From Prosopocoilus inquinatus (taxonomy: Eukaryota > Arthropoda > Insecta > Coleoptera > Lucanidae): DNA of 64,000 nucleotides. The notes beneath the pieces were generated by a model. The model was not told the origin of the DNA and ran no database searches. It was given only the letters and a program-made list of their open reading frames with translations. The DNA lies in contig CM069875.1 of the NCBI GenBank assembly GCA_036172665.1, forward strand, positions 12,604,001 through 12,668,000, given 5' to 3'. This document shows, one piece after another, positions 31,280-41,230 of this stretch. The translations under genes and the position numbers were made by a program. Positions within the stretch are counted from its first letter, which is position 1; every line of letters starts with the position of its first letter.

Positions 31280-32839
31280 ATGGCTACGAGAAAAGTGTTG
31301 TTGAAAGACTTAAAAGTGGCCGAATTAAAAACCGAATTGGAAGAACGAGAGTTAGAAACCGGTGGTTTGAAAGGCGCACTTCAACAGCGTCTCCGATGCG
31401 ATTTGTTGATAGCTGGTGAAGATCCAGAGACGTTCCTTTTCGAAATTTCGTGTGGTCCCGCCGATTTTAATAAAATCTTGAAGGATGAATTTCGAGAACA
31501 ATCCAGAAATTTGGACGAGAAGTTTCAAGAACAATCTGGAAATTTCAAGGACGAACTTCGAGAACAATCCAGAAATTTGGACGAGAAGTTTCTAGAACAA
31601 TCTGGAAAATTCAAGGACGAATTTCGAGAACAATCCAGAAATTTGGACGAGAAGTTTCAAGAACAGTCTGGAAATTTAGAGAAGCTTCGAGAACAATCCA
31701 GAAATTTAGAGGAGAAGCTTCTAGAACAATCTGGAAATTTCGACAAATTACAAAATAAATTGTTGGAACAATCTAGAGACTTAGACGAGAAATTTCTAGA
31801 GCAATCCAGAAATTTCGACGAGAAACTTCTAGAACAGTCCGGAAATTTGAAGGGTGAATTTCTAGAACAGACGAAAGGACTCGAAGATAAACTAGTGGTA
31901 AAAATATCGGAAGAAACAAGAAACCTGCAAGAAAATGTGGAAGAAATAATATTCCAGCAGGATAACAAAATCAAAAATCTGGAACAAATCATGGCGGGGT
32001 TGCGAGTGTTCGGGGATCAGCCACCAGTAGAAATACTAGAAAATAATGAAACCCGAATTGTGGGAGGACAAGCAGAAAATTCGAAATTGAAAATAAAACC
32101 ACCAACGTTCGATGGAAAGTCTTCTTGGCCCAACTACTTCAAACAGTTCGAAGCAGCAGCAAAGGCGAACAGATGGACGGCCAGCGAAAAAGCCACTTCG
32201 TTAATTGTGGCCTTGAGAGGGGACGCTATCGATGTGCTACAGACGATGCCGCAAGAGGAACAAGAAGACTTCGACAAGCTTGTGAATAGGATGGAAATGC
32301 GTTACGGACAGGCCCATCTGACCGAGGTATACCATGCGCAGTTGAGGAATCGCTGTCAGAAATCCGGAGAAAGTCTTCAGGAATTCGAAGCGGACGTAGC
32401 GCGGCTGGCCCAGTTGGCATATCCCACAGCTCCTGTTGAATTCCTCAAATGTTTGACGGTGCAGACCTTCATAGATGGAATCCGTGACCCAGACAACCAG
32501 CAGGCATTGAGAATGATCCATCCGAAGACGTCCAAGAACGTATTGGCTTATGCCTTGGAATTTGAAGCGGCGAGACGAGTTTCAAGAGGGCATGTCAAGG
32601 TGCGAGCGGCTATGGACTTCCAAGAGGAGGAAGAAGAAGGGTCCGCCAACGCCAAGGTGGGATCTGCTAATAAGGGGCAATCCAAGGAATATGCCACCGC
32701 CGAGGATGTTCGCCGCATTGTGGAACAGGTCCTCAAGCAGAAGAAGCCGCTGGTGTGTTGGAATTGCCAGGAGGAAGGACATGTTCGTAGGCGATGTCCA
32801 AAACCCAGACAGGATTCAAGGAAGCCACAGTTAAACTAA
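31280..32839 (+). CDS. E2 Gag
   Basis: 519 residues from ATG 31280, the same start as E1. SAP-like N-terminus (about 5-45), about twelve 11-residue coiled-coil units (about 73-200), Gag capsid-like region, then an intact CCHC zinc knuckle (CWNCQEEGHVRRRC) near the C-terminus. It keeps the nine residues around QKSGESLQE that E1 has lost. The stop at 32837-32839 lies directly after G TTA AAC, a candidate -1 frameshift site leading into pol. SAP motifs bind DNA or chromatin in cellular proteins; a role in Gag nuclear targeting is conjecture. Confidence 0.93.
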   Translation: MATRKVLLKDLKVAELKTELEERELETGGLKGALQQRLRCDLLIAGEDPETFLFEISCGPADFNKILKDEFREQSRNLDEKFQEQSGNFKDELREQSRNLDEKFLEQSGKFKDEFREQSRNLDEKFQEQSGNLEKLREQSRNLEEKLLEQSGNFDKLQNKLLEQSRDLDEKFLEQSRNFDEKLLEQSGNLKGEFLEQTKGLEDKLVVKISEETRNLQENVEEIIFQQDNKIKNLEQIMAGLRVFGDQPPVEILENNETRIVGGQAENSKLKIKPPTFDGKSSWPNYFKQFEAAAKANRWTASEKATSLIVALRGDAIDVLQTMPQEEQEDFDKLVNRMEMRYGQAHLTEVYHAQLRNRCQKSGESLQEFEADVARLAQLAYPTAPVEFLKCLTVQTFIDGIRDPDNQQALRMIHPKTSKNVLAYALEFEAARRVSRGHVKVRAAMDFQEEEEEGSANAKVGSANKGQSKEYATAEDVRRIVEQVLKQKKPLVCWNCQEEGHVRRRCPKPRQDSRKPQLN

Positions 32840-35800
32840 TCCGGGTCGGTGCAGAGGGGCAAACGTCGACCCGTATTCAAAGGCCCCCAAAGACGAAAGC
32901 CAACCAAGTAATATCCCTACGGCAGTTAACCAGCAGTATCTTCGTGGATGTTACCATTGATGACATTCCTCACACCATGTTATTGGATACGGGTGCGACG
33001 AAGACCATCCTAAGACCCGACGTCATTAAGTCATCTGGACGCACCGAGCCGACCAAGTGGAAACTGAAAACTGCAACTGGAACATCAGCAACTGTCCACG
33101 GTGAAGTAGAGGTTATCATCACCATTGGTTCAACTCCAATAAAACACCGTGCACTGGTGGCAGATATAGAGGACGAGGCAATTTTGGGCATGGACGTCAT
33201 GTGTGCCCACGGGTTCCAATTGGACTTAAAGCGTGGCGTGATGGCGGTCAATAATGAGGAATTGGTTCTACATCAACGAGGAGACGTGGCCGCTCGAGTA
33301 GTCCTCGCTGAAGACGTTGTATTACCCAGCAGGACTGAGGTTAACGTCGACGCAAAACTGGACGGTGTTTTTCAAGATGGGCAAGTCATTATGGTTGAAC
33401 CTAATACTGATGATCAAAGGATTGGAAGAGGAGTCCTCGTTGGGAAAATGTTGTTGACGGCGAAGAAGGAAGTACCTGTCCGCCTGATGAACGTCAATTG
33501 TTTCTCCGTTAATATCAAGAAAGGAACCATCTTGGGAAGCTGCACCATGGTGTCCTCCATCTCCCGCCACCTTGAAGCAAACGTGCCAGAAGCGAAAGTC
33601 CCAAGGAAATTATGGGAAATGGTTATGTCAACAGCCCAGGAATTGACTCCAGACCAGAAGACAAAAGCGAAGAACCTGATCGGCCGCTATCAAGATGTAT
33701 TTGAGATAGAAAATGGATCCAAGGGAAGAACTGATGTGAAACACAAAATAGAGACTGGAGAAGAAAGACCTATCCGTCAAGCTCCAAGGCGATTACCGTT
33801 GGCGAAGCGTGAGGAAGCGGAACGCATTATTCGCGAGATGGAAAAGGATAATGTAATAGAACCATCAAGCAGCCCGTGGGCGTCACCAGTAGTGCTTGTG
33901 AAGAAGAAGGATGGGTCCACCAGGTTCTGTGTAGACTACCGGTTACTCAATAATGTCACCAAGAAGGACAGCTATCCCCTGCCACGGATTGATGATACCC
34001 TGGACACCCTGGCCGGCTCAAAGATCTTCTCAACTTTGGACTTAAAGAGTGGATATTGGCAAGTGGAGCTGGCGCCCGAAGATCGAGAAAAGACGGCGTT
34101 TTCCATTGGTATGGGTCTGTGGCAGTTCACAGTGATGCCATTCGGATTATGTAATGCCCCAGCGACATTCGAGAGGTTAATGGAGACGGTTCTGAAAGGT
34201 CTGTCCTGGACAACGTGCATGGTGTACCTTGATGACATAATTGTCGTGGGAAAGACGTTCGACGACCACCTAAGGAACCTGGAAGGAGTGTTCCAGCGGC
34301 TTCGCGGAGCTGGACTAAAGCTTAGCCTCAAGAAGTGTCACCTGTTCCAGAAGGAAGTGAATTACCTGGGGCACATTGTTAATGGAAACGGAATCGCCGT
34401 GGACCCTGTGAAGATTCAGGTGGTGAAAGACTGGCCAACTCCCAGAAATAAACACCAAATAAGGAATTTCCTTGACCTGTGCACTTACTATCGGCGCTAC
34501 GTTCCTGGATTTGCAGACATTGCTAAGCCGTTGACAAAACTCACTGAAGAAGGTCGTCCATTTGAATGGGACCAACAGTGTCAAATTGGCTTTGAACAAC
34601 TAAAGCAGTACTTGATTAGTGCTCCTATTTTGAGTTATCCTCTCCCGGAAGGCAAATTCGTCGTGGACACAGATGCTAGCAACGTTGGGATTGGTGGCGT
34701 ACTCTCCCAGATACAAGAGGGGCAAGAGAAGGTGATCGGCTACTTCAGTAAAGTCCTATCAAAGCCGGAACGAAACTATTGCGTCACAAGAAGGGAATTG
34801 CTAGCCGTCGTAAAAACGATAGAACACTTCTACAAGTACTTGTATGGTAGACGCTTCCTGCTGAGGACCGACCACGCCGCTCTAAAATGGCTTCTCCGTT
34901 TCAAGAACCCAGAAGGGCAAGTTGCACGATGGATCGAACGACTTCAGGAGTACGATTTTGAAATTCAGCATCGGGCAGGAACTAGCCATCGAAATGCCGA
35001 TGCTCTGTCGAGAAGACCCTGTGCCGAAGACTGTAAGCACTGTAGTCGTTTGGACGAGAAAGTAGCCACGACTGCGAGGACAGCCATTGTTGATGACAAA
35101 TGGCAAGGCGAAGAACTGCGAAGAGACCAGGAGAACGACCCGGATTTGAAACTAGTGCTAGAATGGAAAAGCAGGGACGCGAGGCCTACCTGGGAAGAGG
35201 TAGCACCATGTGCACCGTCCGTAAAATCATACTGGGCGCAGTGGGACTCCATAGTGTTGGATCGTGGTCTTCTGAAACGAAGCATAGAGAATCAGGAAGG
35301 CATGGAACAGAAGACACAGTTACTGATCCCCAAGAATAGGGTGCCAGAAGTTCTGAGGGAACTTCACGATGGAACTTCCGGAGGGCATCTGGGAGTTAAG
35401 ACTATGGAGAAGGTGCGCGAAAGATTTTACTGGGTGAACTGCAAGGAAGACGTGAAGGATTGGTGCAGAAAGTGTACAGTCTGCGCAGCCAGTAACGGTC
35501 CCCACAGGCGGGGTAAGGCTCCCATGAGACAGTACAACGTTGGAAGTCCTTTTGAGAGAGTTGCCATCGATGTAGCCGGCCCGTTTCCAGAAACGAATGG
35601 TGGAAACAAGTACATCGTCGTGGTAATGGACTACTTTAGCAAGTGGGTTGAAGCTTACGCCCTACCTAACCAAGAGGCAGTCACTATTGCGGAAGTCCTT
35701 GTCAGGGAATGGATCAGTCGGTATGGTGCACCTATGGAACTGCATTCAGACCAAGGAAGGAACTTTGAATCGGCCTTGTTCAAGAACGTGTGTACTCTGC

Positions 35801-37092
35801 TCGGCGTACGAAAAACTAGAACAACTGCACTCCACCCACAGTCGGACGGAATGGTGGAAAGGTTCAATAGAACCATCAACCGACATTTGTCCAAGGTCGT
35901 TTCCAATCATCAGAGGGACTGGGACACGTACATCCCCCTGTTTCTAATGGCATACCGCTCATCTGTTCATGAGACAACAGGGGAGACTCCCGCGAAAGTG
36001 GTATTCGGGCGGGAGCCGAGACTGCCCTGCGACCTGAAGTTTGGTGTGAAGCCTGGCGAAGTCTCTGCCGACGAAGATTACGTGAGCAAATTACGCAGGA
36101 AAATGGATGATATCCACAACCAAGTGCGTCACAATATACAGACGGCCAGCGATCGGATGAAGGAGCACTATGACATCAACGCTCAACACGGGGGATACCA
36201 ACCTGGAGCACTGGTCTGGCTTTATAACCCCCAAAGACGTCGAGGCCTCTCCCCAAAATTACAGACCTCTTGGGAAGGTCCTTACAAAGTGATGAAACGG
36301 ATCAACGACGTCGTTTACCGCATCAGGAAGGTCCCCCATGGCAAACCCAAAGTAATCCACTTCAACCGGATAGCCCCTTACCATGGAGAAGCAGATGAAG
36401 GGACAGTACAAAGGGCGCAAGTTTCCGAAGTGAACTTCGAAACCTTTATGTCTCATCACGCCGAAGGAAGCAAGGCACGGTTTGGAGTGACCACGGAGAA
36501 GCAACAAGATCTCTTTAAAGTGCTACTGGAGTACAGTCTGGCCCACTGCGTAGCAGAAGACCTGAAAATGTCCAAAGGAATCGCTCAGGTGTTTAGGAAG
36601 AAATTTGGCCAAATCGAGGAGCTACGAAGACAGCATCCCGTGGTAGGCAAGAGCTTGCAGATCATTGATTCGACGGTAGATCGGAGGCGCCACGTGCATT
36701 ATTTAGTCACTAAGAAGACATCAAGCGGTAAACCTGACTATGTGACTATGTGGAGAGCCCTATATAGCCTGAGGAGACAGCTAATAGAGAACCATCAGAT
36801 GAAGTTAGCCATCCCCAAATTGGGCTGCGGATTGGACGGACTAGACTGGAGAGTAATTCGAAGCATGCTGGAAGTCATCTTCCACAGAACGGGAATTGAA
36901 GTCCTAGTCTGCAGCCACCACCCACAGGCAACAGTCAGCAACAGCAAAACCGTAGACTGTTACTTCTTCCAGGCGGGAAGTTGCAAGAATGGGCCAGCAT
37001 GTAGATTCCGACACCCTCCTTCAAGACTATCACCAGGAACATTTCGAGACGAAACGTTTCTAAGGAGGGGGCAGTGTGGCGAGCCAACCTGA
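32794..37092 (+). CDS. E2 Pol with C-terminal macro domain and CCCH finger
   Basis: Open frame of 1432 codons from an in-frame ATG, overlapping gag by 46 nt in the -1 phase; the true product probably starts by frameshifting at 32830-32836. Order: aspartic protease (DTGA, D65), RT (YLDD at 478-481), RNase H, integrase with HHCC finger and D,D35E, GPY/F-type module. Then comes a TARG1-like macro domain (nt about 36489-36927) with YLVTKK and GCGLD, and a CCCH finger (C1389 to H1407). All catalytic motifs are present. One codon is missing in the integrase zinc region compared with E1 (VKTMEK versus VKKTMEK). The frame ends in the first bases of the 3' LTR. Confidence 0.93.
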   Translation: MSKTQTGFKEATVKLIRVGAEGQTSTRIQRPPKTKANQVISLRQLTSSIFVDVTIDDIPHTMLLDTGATKTILRPDVIKSSGRTEPTKWKLKTATGTSATVHGEVEVIITIGSTPIKHRALVADIEDEAILGMDVMCAHGFQLDLKRGVMAVNNEELVLHQRGDVAARVVLAEDVVLPSRTEVNVDAKLDGVFQDGQVIMVEPNTDDQRIGRGVLVGKMLLTAKKEVPVRLMNVNCFSVNIKKGTILGSCTMVSSISRHLEANVPEAKVPRKLWEMVMSTAQELTPDQKTKAKNLIGRYQDVFEIENGSKGRTDVKHKIETGEERPIRQAPRRLPLAKREEAERIIREMEKDNVIEPSSSPWASPVVLVKKKDGSTRFCVDYRLLNNVTKKDSYPLPRIDDTLDTLAGSKIFSTLDLKSGYWQVELAPEDREKTAFSIGMGLWQFTVMPFGLCNAPATFERLMETVLKGLSWTTCMVYLDDIIVVGKTFDDHLRNLEGVFQRLRGAGLKLSLKKCHLFQKEVNYLGHIVNGNGIAVDPVKIQVVKDWPTPRNKHQIRNFLDLCTYYRRYVPGFADIAKPLTKLTEEGRPFEWDQQCQIGFEQLKQYLISAPILSYPLPEGKFVVDTDASNVGIGGVLSQIQEGQEKVIGYFSKVLSKPERNYCVTRRELLAVVKTIEHFYKYLYGRRFLLRTDHAALKWLLRFKNPEGQVARWIERLQEYDFEIQHRAGTSHRNADALSRRPCAEDCKHCSRLDEKVATTARTAIVDDKWQGEELRRDQENDPDLKLVLEWKSRDARPTWEEVAPCAPSVKSYWAQWDSIVLDRGLLKRSIENQEGMEQKTQLLIPKNRVPEVLRELHDGTSGGHLGVKTMEKVRERFYWVNCKEDVKDWCRKCTVCAASNGPHRRGKAPMRQYNVGSPFERVAIDVAGPFPETNGGNKYIVVVMDYFSKWVEAYALPNQEAVTIAEVLVREWISRYGAPMELHSDQGRNFESALFKNVCTLLGVRKTRTTALHPQSDGMVERFNRTINRHLSKVVSNHQRDWDTYIPLFLMAYRSSVHETTGETPAKVVFGREPRLPCDLKFGVKPGEVSADEDYVSKLRRKMDDIHNQVRHNIQTASDRMKEHYDINAQHGGYQPGALVWLYNPQRRRGLSPKLQTSWEGPYKVMKRINDVVYRIRKVPHGKPKVIHFNRIAPYHGEADEGTVQRAQVSEVNFETFMSHHAEGSKARFGVTTEKQQDLFKVLLEYSLAHCVAEDLKMSKGIAQVFRKKFGQIEELRRQHPVVGKSLQIIDSTVDRRRHVHYLVTKKTSSGKPDYVTMWRALYSLRRQLIENHQMKLAIPKLGCGLDGLDWRVIRSMLEVIFHRTGIEVLVCSHHPQATVSNSKTVDCYFFQAGSCKNGPACRFRHPPSRLSPGTFRDETFLRRGQCGEPT
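32830..32836 (+). promoter_or_regulatory. Candidate -1 frameshift site GTTAAAC
   Basis: G TTA AAC is in phase with the gag codons (CAG TTA AAC TAA) and is followed at once by the gag stop. A -1 slip enters the pol frame. GTTAAAC is a known variant slippery heptamer in arteriviruses. I did not find an obvious downstream stem. Confidence 0.45.
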
Positions 37093-37401
37093 CTTAGCGC
37101 AAGGCGTCAAGAAGTCGGTCCGCTGTTATGTGTCATCGGCCGTCACGCGGTCGGGGCCTACATCGAACAAACTAGAATCTTCCAGCGTAGAGACTTCCAG
37201 ACGCCAGCAAATGATATAGAATCGCCCGGAGTTGACTCACCAGGCAGTCGAATTCTAACAGCGAACGTCGAAGTTAGATTTTAGTGTGAAAATAAATTAT
37301 TACAAATAAATTAGTTTTTAAGCTTTATTAAATTACGGTTAAGTTTTTATCGAGTGTTTTATTCGTTTAAATAAATAAACATAAACCCTAGAAACTCAAC
37401 A
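37075..37401 (+). repeat. E2 3' LTR (diverged variant)
   Basis: Starts TGTGGCGAGCC after a purine run GGAGGGGGCAG and ends AACTCAACA. The first 200 bp differ from the E1 LTR by many substitutions and short deletions, while the last 120 bp are close. Contains AATAAA-type signals. Confidence 0.88.
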
Positions 37402-37405
37402 ATAT

Positions 37406-37790
37406 TAATATCTTCAGGACAGATTAACAGACACATCCGAAGGTTGCGGACCTTCTGCTCAGTAGGATATTTCCACTAAGCAAATTGATGCAAATTCCAG
37501 AGAATTTATATATATGGCCCAGACATCAATGAAAATTAACAAAATTATTGATGTATTTCATCAAGTATGACGATTTCCCAGAGTGATTGGCGGCGCCATC
37601 GTCTATACGCATGTGAAAATAATATCCGTAACATTACATCTGCGTTCTCTCTTTTCCATTTTCAAAGGCACACAAAATAGAAACTGACGCAAGTGACACA
37701 TCTAAGTACAAACTTGATATAAACGAACTGGATAAATGGCCAATCGTAATGCTAAACGTCACCGTTTCGATATCGTGTTAGTGACGTTGC
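37406..37790. other. Non-coding stretch, nothing recognised
   Basis: Right flank of E2. No gene or repeat could be supported. Confidence 0.35.
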
Positions 37791-38142
37791 AAATCAACTA
37801 ATTCAAGTTAAATATACGTCGGTGCAACAGCGTTTGTTTTAACATGAATTAAATTTTAATCACGGATTAACTAACATAGATTTATAGTCGTTTGCACCAT
37901 GTCTAGTTAAAAATTAAACCAGGTTTAACAGTAAACCCAGTTTGCACCGCGGCTTAAACCGTAGTTAAAAACTCGCTAAACAACTCAACGTTAAATCATC
38001 ACGGAAGGCGGATTAAATTGAATTTTCAGATGTCGGTGCAACTCAGCCTTAATCCATGTTAGTTAATCGGTGATTAAAATTTAATTCATGTTAAAACAAA
38101 CGCTGTTGCACCGACGTATATTTAACTTGAATTAGTTGATTT
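37791..38142. repeat. Foldback/MITE with about 90-bp inverted arms
   Basis: Arms at 37791-37880 and 38053-38142 are nearly perfect inverted copies (AAATCAACTAATTCAAGTTA at the left end and its complement at the right). The interior has GGTGCAACTCAGCCTTA, a word that recurs at about 39916, 40062 and 40108-40172. No target duplication was resolved. Confidence 0.75.
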
Positions 38143-38788
38143 CCGATTAAAGTGAAACGTCATTACTATAGAGACGTGTCACGAGTAAGTATGACGTTAC
38201 TGTTATGGTTTGTCATTACCCAGTCCGTTTTATCCGATAGTCAATTTATATACAACTCACTTGCGGCTTTTCTTTTAAAAAGGGAACGTTAAACCAACTT
38301 CGTTCATTTAAATTAAATTCATAATAGCAGTTAACTCTTGTTCGATGAATTATAATATTGTTTATTATTAGTATTAATGTAATTAACTAATGTAAGCTTA
38401 ATTAAATATAAAAATATACCGTCAATGTTTAGAATTAAAAAAAATATTAGTTCTGGCTTAATTAAAACAGCATTTTGTAGCTGAAGTAAGTACTTTATTG
38501 ACCGTTAAAAACTATCGTAAAATTTGTAGGGTAAAACTTGCCTAATTTGTACTAACGCTTAAATGGTGTCTCCACAATTTTTGATAAGCCTGTGAAGCAT
38601 CTCTAGTCGCAGAAACTGTAAATGACAATGAACTATACGGTTTAAGCTAGCCATAGTATTGTGATATGCCCTCCAGTTTTCATAATGATTTAGTTTCACT
38701 TTTGACAAAGATAAAGAATGAAGGAAGTTTTTAGTTGAGTATAATTTCATAAAGTTCTTGCTCTTTGGTAATTAATTAAATTATGTAA
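38143..38788. other. Non-coding stretch, nothing recognised
   Basis: AT-rich sequence without a supported gene. Confidence 0.35.
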
Positions 38789-38886
38789 CAAATAAAAGAC
38801 TTTAGAAACAAGCTGAAAATATCTTGACGTATCCTAAACTGGTTGTTTGCTTTTGATAAAACTGCTTGTTTCTAAAGTCTTTTATT
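38789..38886. repeat. Small 22-bp inverted repeat
   Basis: AATAAAAGACTTTAGAAACAAG (38789-38810) is matched by its complement at about 38864-38885, with a 53-nt spacer. Possibly a tiny MITE or a hairpin; nothing else marks it. Confidence 0.6.
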
Positions 38887-39179
38887 TTTTTCATAAATTC
38901 TGTTAATATACTTCTCAGCATTTATTTTTGTTGGTTGTTGAACGCTTGACCAAACTATTAGGCGTGGGTTTGAATCGTTTCCTGGTATGTGTGAATTCTA
39001 TATGAGAAAAACAATTTTCATGTGTCGGTGAGTGTACGGATTCTGACCGGCTCCTTGGAATTGGATTTTCTGCGTTTTCCGGGTTTAAATTGAATGCCGA
39101 AAGAGTTATAAACATCTGTTAGTCGATCGCAGTCTCCACGGGCAATATTAGTAACTAGCCAGCCGCCTCCTCAATGGAA

Positions 39180-39500
39180 TGGCTTTCTCGAATTACTTGA
39201 TCGCATTAGAATGAAAATACATGATTTATAACTTTGAAAAAAAAAAACAAAATAATTTCGTTGTCGTGGAAACAAAAATTGCCAAGTCACATGTATTCGG
39301 ACTCACAATGACCTGTACATTCTAAATATGTAAAAATGTAAAAGCCGTTCCAATTAGAATAAGAAAGTTGATTTAATTTTCAGTGAAACCGGAAGTCGTA
39401 CGGTGGCCAGTGCTACGTCAGAAAATTTTTATTTAATTTATTTGTCCCAAATTTTATGTAAAAAATTAAAATTCTAGAAGAGTGAACATATATCATGGAC
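39180..39500. repeat. Dispersed repeat related to 815-1065
   Basis: Shares an ordered series of words with the interior of the first hAT element: ATTACTTGATCGCATTAGAA, AATATGTAAAAA, CCAATTAGAATAAGAAAGTTG, then GAAACCGGAAGTC. The copies are old and diverged. Confidence 0.55.
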
Positions 39501-40384
39501 ACTCTGTATTGTGTACTGGATATGAGATTATTAGAATTTTTTTCTTGTTTTGAACTACACTATCATCTGCCAAACTTTGTCCAGGTTTTTTATAACACCC
39601 TGTATATTTTATGAATTTACGTAATTTTTTAATTTTTAAAGAGAAATTTGTATTGTTATCAAATTATGTTAGTTCAATTAGTAATTTCTTCGTGTTAAAC
39701 AAACCACCGCTGCTTGTTCCAATATAATAATAATTTATTATTCATTTTTAATACATTTTCGGTCGTAATCGTTCAGAAGAATTCGTGATTAACGCTCTTG
39801 TATGCTTCAGAAATTTATAATAAATCCTTTTAACTCGTGTTAGACACGCTAATCGAACAATAATCACGAATTAACTAATTCAGATTTACTAATTAAGATT
39901 AGGACAAACTACGGTCGGTGCAACTCGAAAGTCTCTAATTCAGATTAGTTAATCTGTGTTAACGTTAATTGAGGCTGAAATTGCAGGTCGTTACTATGGT
40001 CGTTACTTGCCGAATCAACTAACTCAAGTTTGTTAATCATAGATTAGGGCAAATTAAGGTCGGTGCAACTGAAAACTCGCTAACTCAGATTAGTTAATCT
40101 GTGTTAACGTTAATCAAGGTTGGTGCAACTCAGCCTATGGGATTTAATTTCAGATGTCGGTGCAACTCAGCCTAAGTTATAAATAAATAACAAATCGCAC
40201 TTCTATTACGTCGCCACTTATGGCTTCGTGATACCTCGCATTCTTCGCTTACTAGATAAGAAGTGCTCTCGCTCGACAATCCTCCTATTATATAGGCAAG
40301 TCCACATACTCCAGAAAACGTATCGAAGCATCCAGCACTATTCAGGTACCTACCAGGGAATTCTAGGCCTTTCCGGACCCTCTA
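39501..40384. repeat. Diverged GGTGCAACT-type repeats
   Basis: From about 39800 to 40175 short inverted and direct units (TTAATCTGTGTTAACGTTAAT, GTCGGTGCAACTCAGCCTA) repeat several times; they are related to the foldback at 37791-38142. 39501-39799 and 40176-40384 hold nothing I recognise. Confidence 0.5.
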
Positions 40385-40513
40385 GTCGAGTCTTCATTTT
40401 GTCGGTCGCCAAGTTGATATTACGTCGCACGTACTCGTGAGTGCGAGTTAAACGGCGTTCCAGATCTTGCGAGTACTCACTTAATTGCAGTCGAGTCTCT
40501 GGTAGCCCAAATT

Positions 40514-41230
40514 TTAGTCACAAGGCAAACGCATTTCCCTTCCAAACAAAACACTGTACGGTGTTCGTTTAGTTGTGTCGTGCTCTGCAAAACGGTAAGC
40601 CATCAAGAAAAGAGGAAGATGTTCATCCCAATCTCGTTGGTTTTTCGAAACAACTTTGCCCAGATGTCTTTCCAGAGTCCTATTGAACCGTTCCACCATT
40701 CCATCTGATTGCGGATGCAAAGGAGTTGTTCGCGTTTTGAAAATGCCCAGTAACCGAGTCAATTCTTGGAAAATATGTCCCTCAAAGTTCCTACCTTGAT
40801 CGGAATGGATCTCCATGGGTACTCCAAACCTTGTTATCCAGTTCTCTATCAAGGCATTCGCAACCGTTGCGGACTCTTGATTTGGCAAAGCATAACCTTC
40901 TGGTCATTTGGTAAAATAATCCGTCACTATCATGATGTATTTGTTCTCACGGTTGGTTTCTGGAAATGGCCCGGCGATATCAACGGCAATCCGTTCAAAT
41001 GGGGCACCAACGTTGTAAGACTCTAACTAAGATCTTCCGCGAGTCTTTGGCAGGTCCGGATACTGCAGCGCAAGTCGTACATCTGGCACACCAGTTTTTT
41101 ACATCAGTTCTACATTTCGCCCAGTAGAACCTTTCTCGCCCTTTCGATAATGTCTTATTGATGCCCAAATGTCCACCGGTTGGCCCACCATGAATTTCTT
41201 CTAGGACCTCAGCGATTCTTACCCTAGGTT
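40514..41230 (-). pseudogene. E4 integrase relic
   Basis: The minus strand carries an integrase segment with the EIHSDQGRNFEG and HPQSDGMVERFNRT core (40888 down to 40514) and, upstream of it (41020-41230), an HHCC zinc-finger region (IHGGPTGGHLGI). Stops and frame changes separate these pieces. Confidence 0.8.

Larger units (their letters stand above)
31122..37401 (+). mobile_element. E2: second copy of the macro/CCCH gypsy family
   Basis: Coding region almost identical to E1, with gag and pol in separate overlapping phases. The 5' LTR is missing except for its last 20 bases, preceded by an inverted copy of the LTR end (31122-31141 pairs with 31163-31182). The 3' LTR (37075-37401, 327 bp) is clearly diverged from the E1 LTR. 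The outer flanks still carry a 4-bp direct repeat ATAT at 31118-31121 and 37402-37405, so the odd structure appears to have integrated as such. Without a 5' LTR promoter the copy is probably not self-sufficient. Confidence 0.92.
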
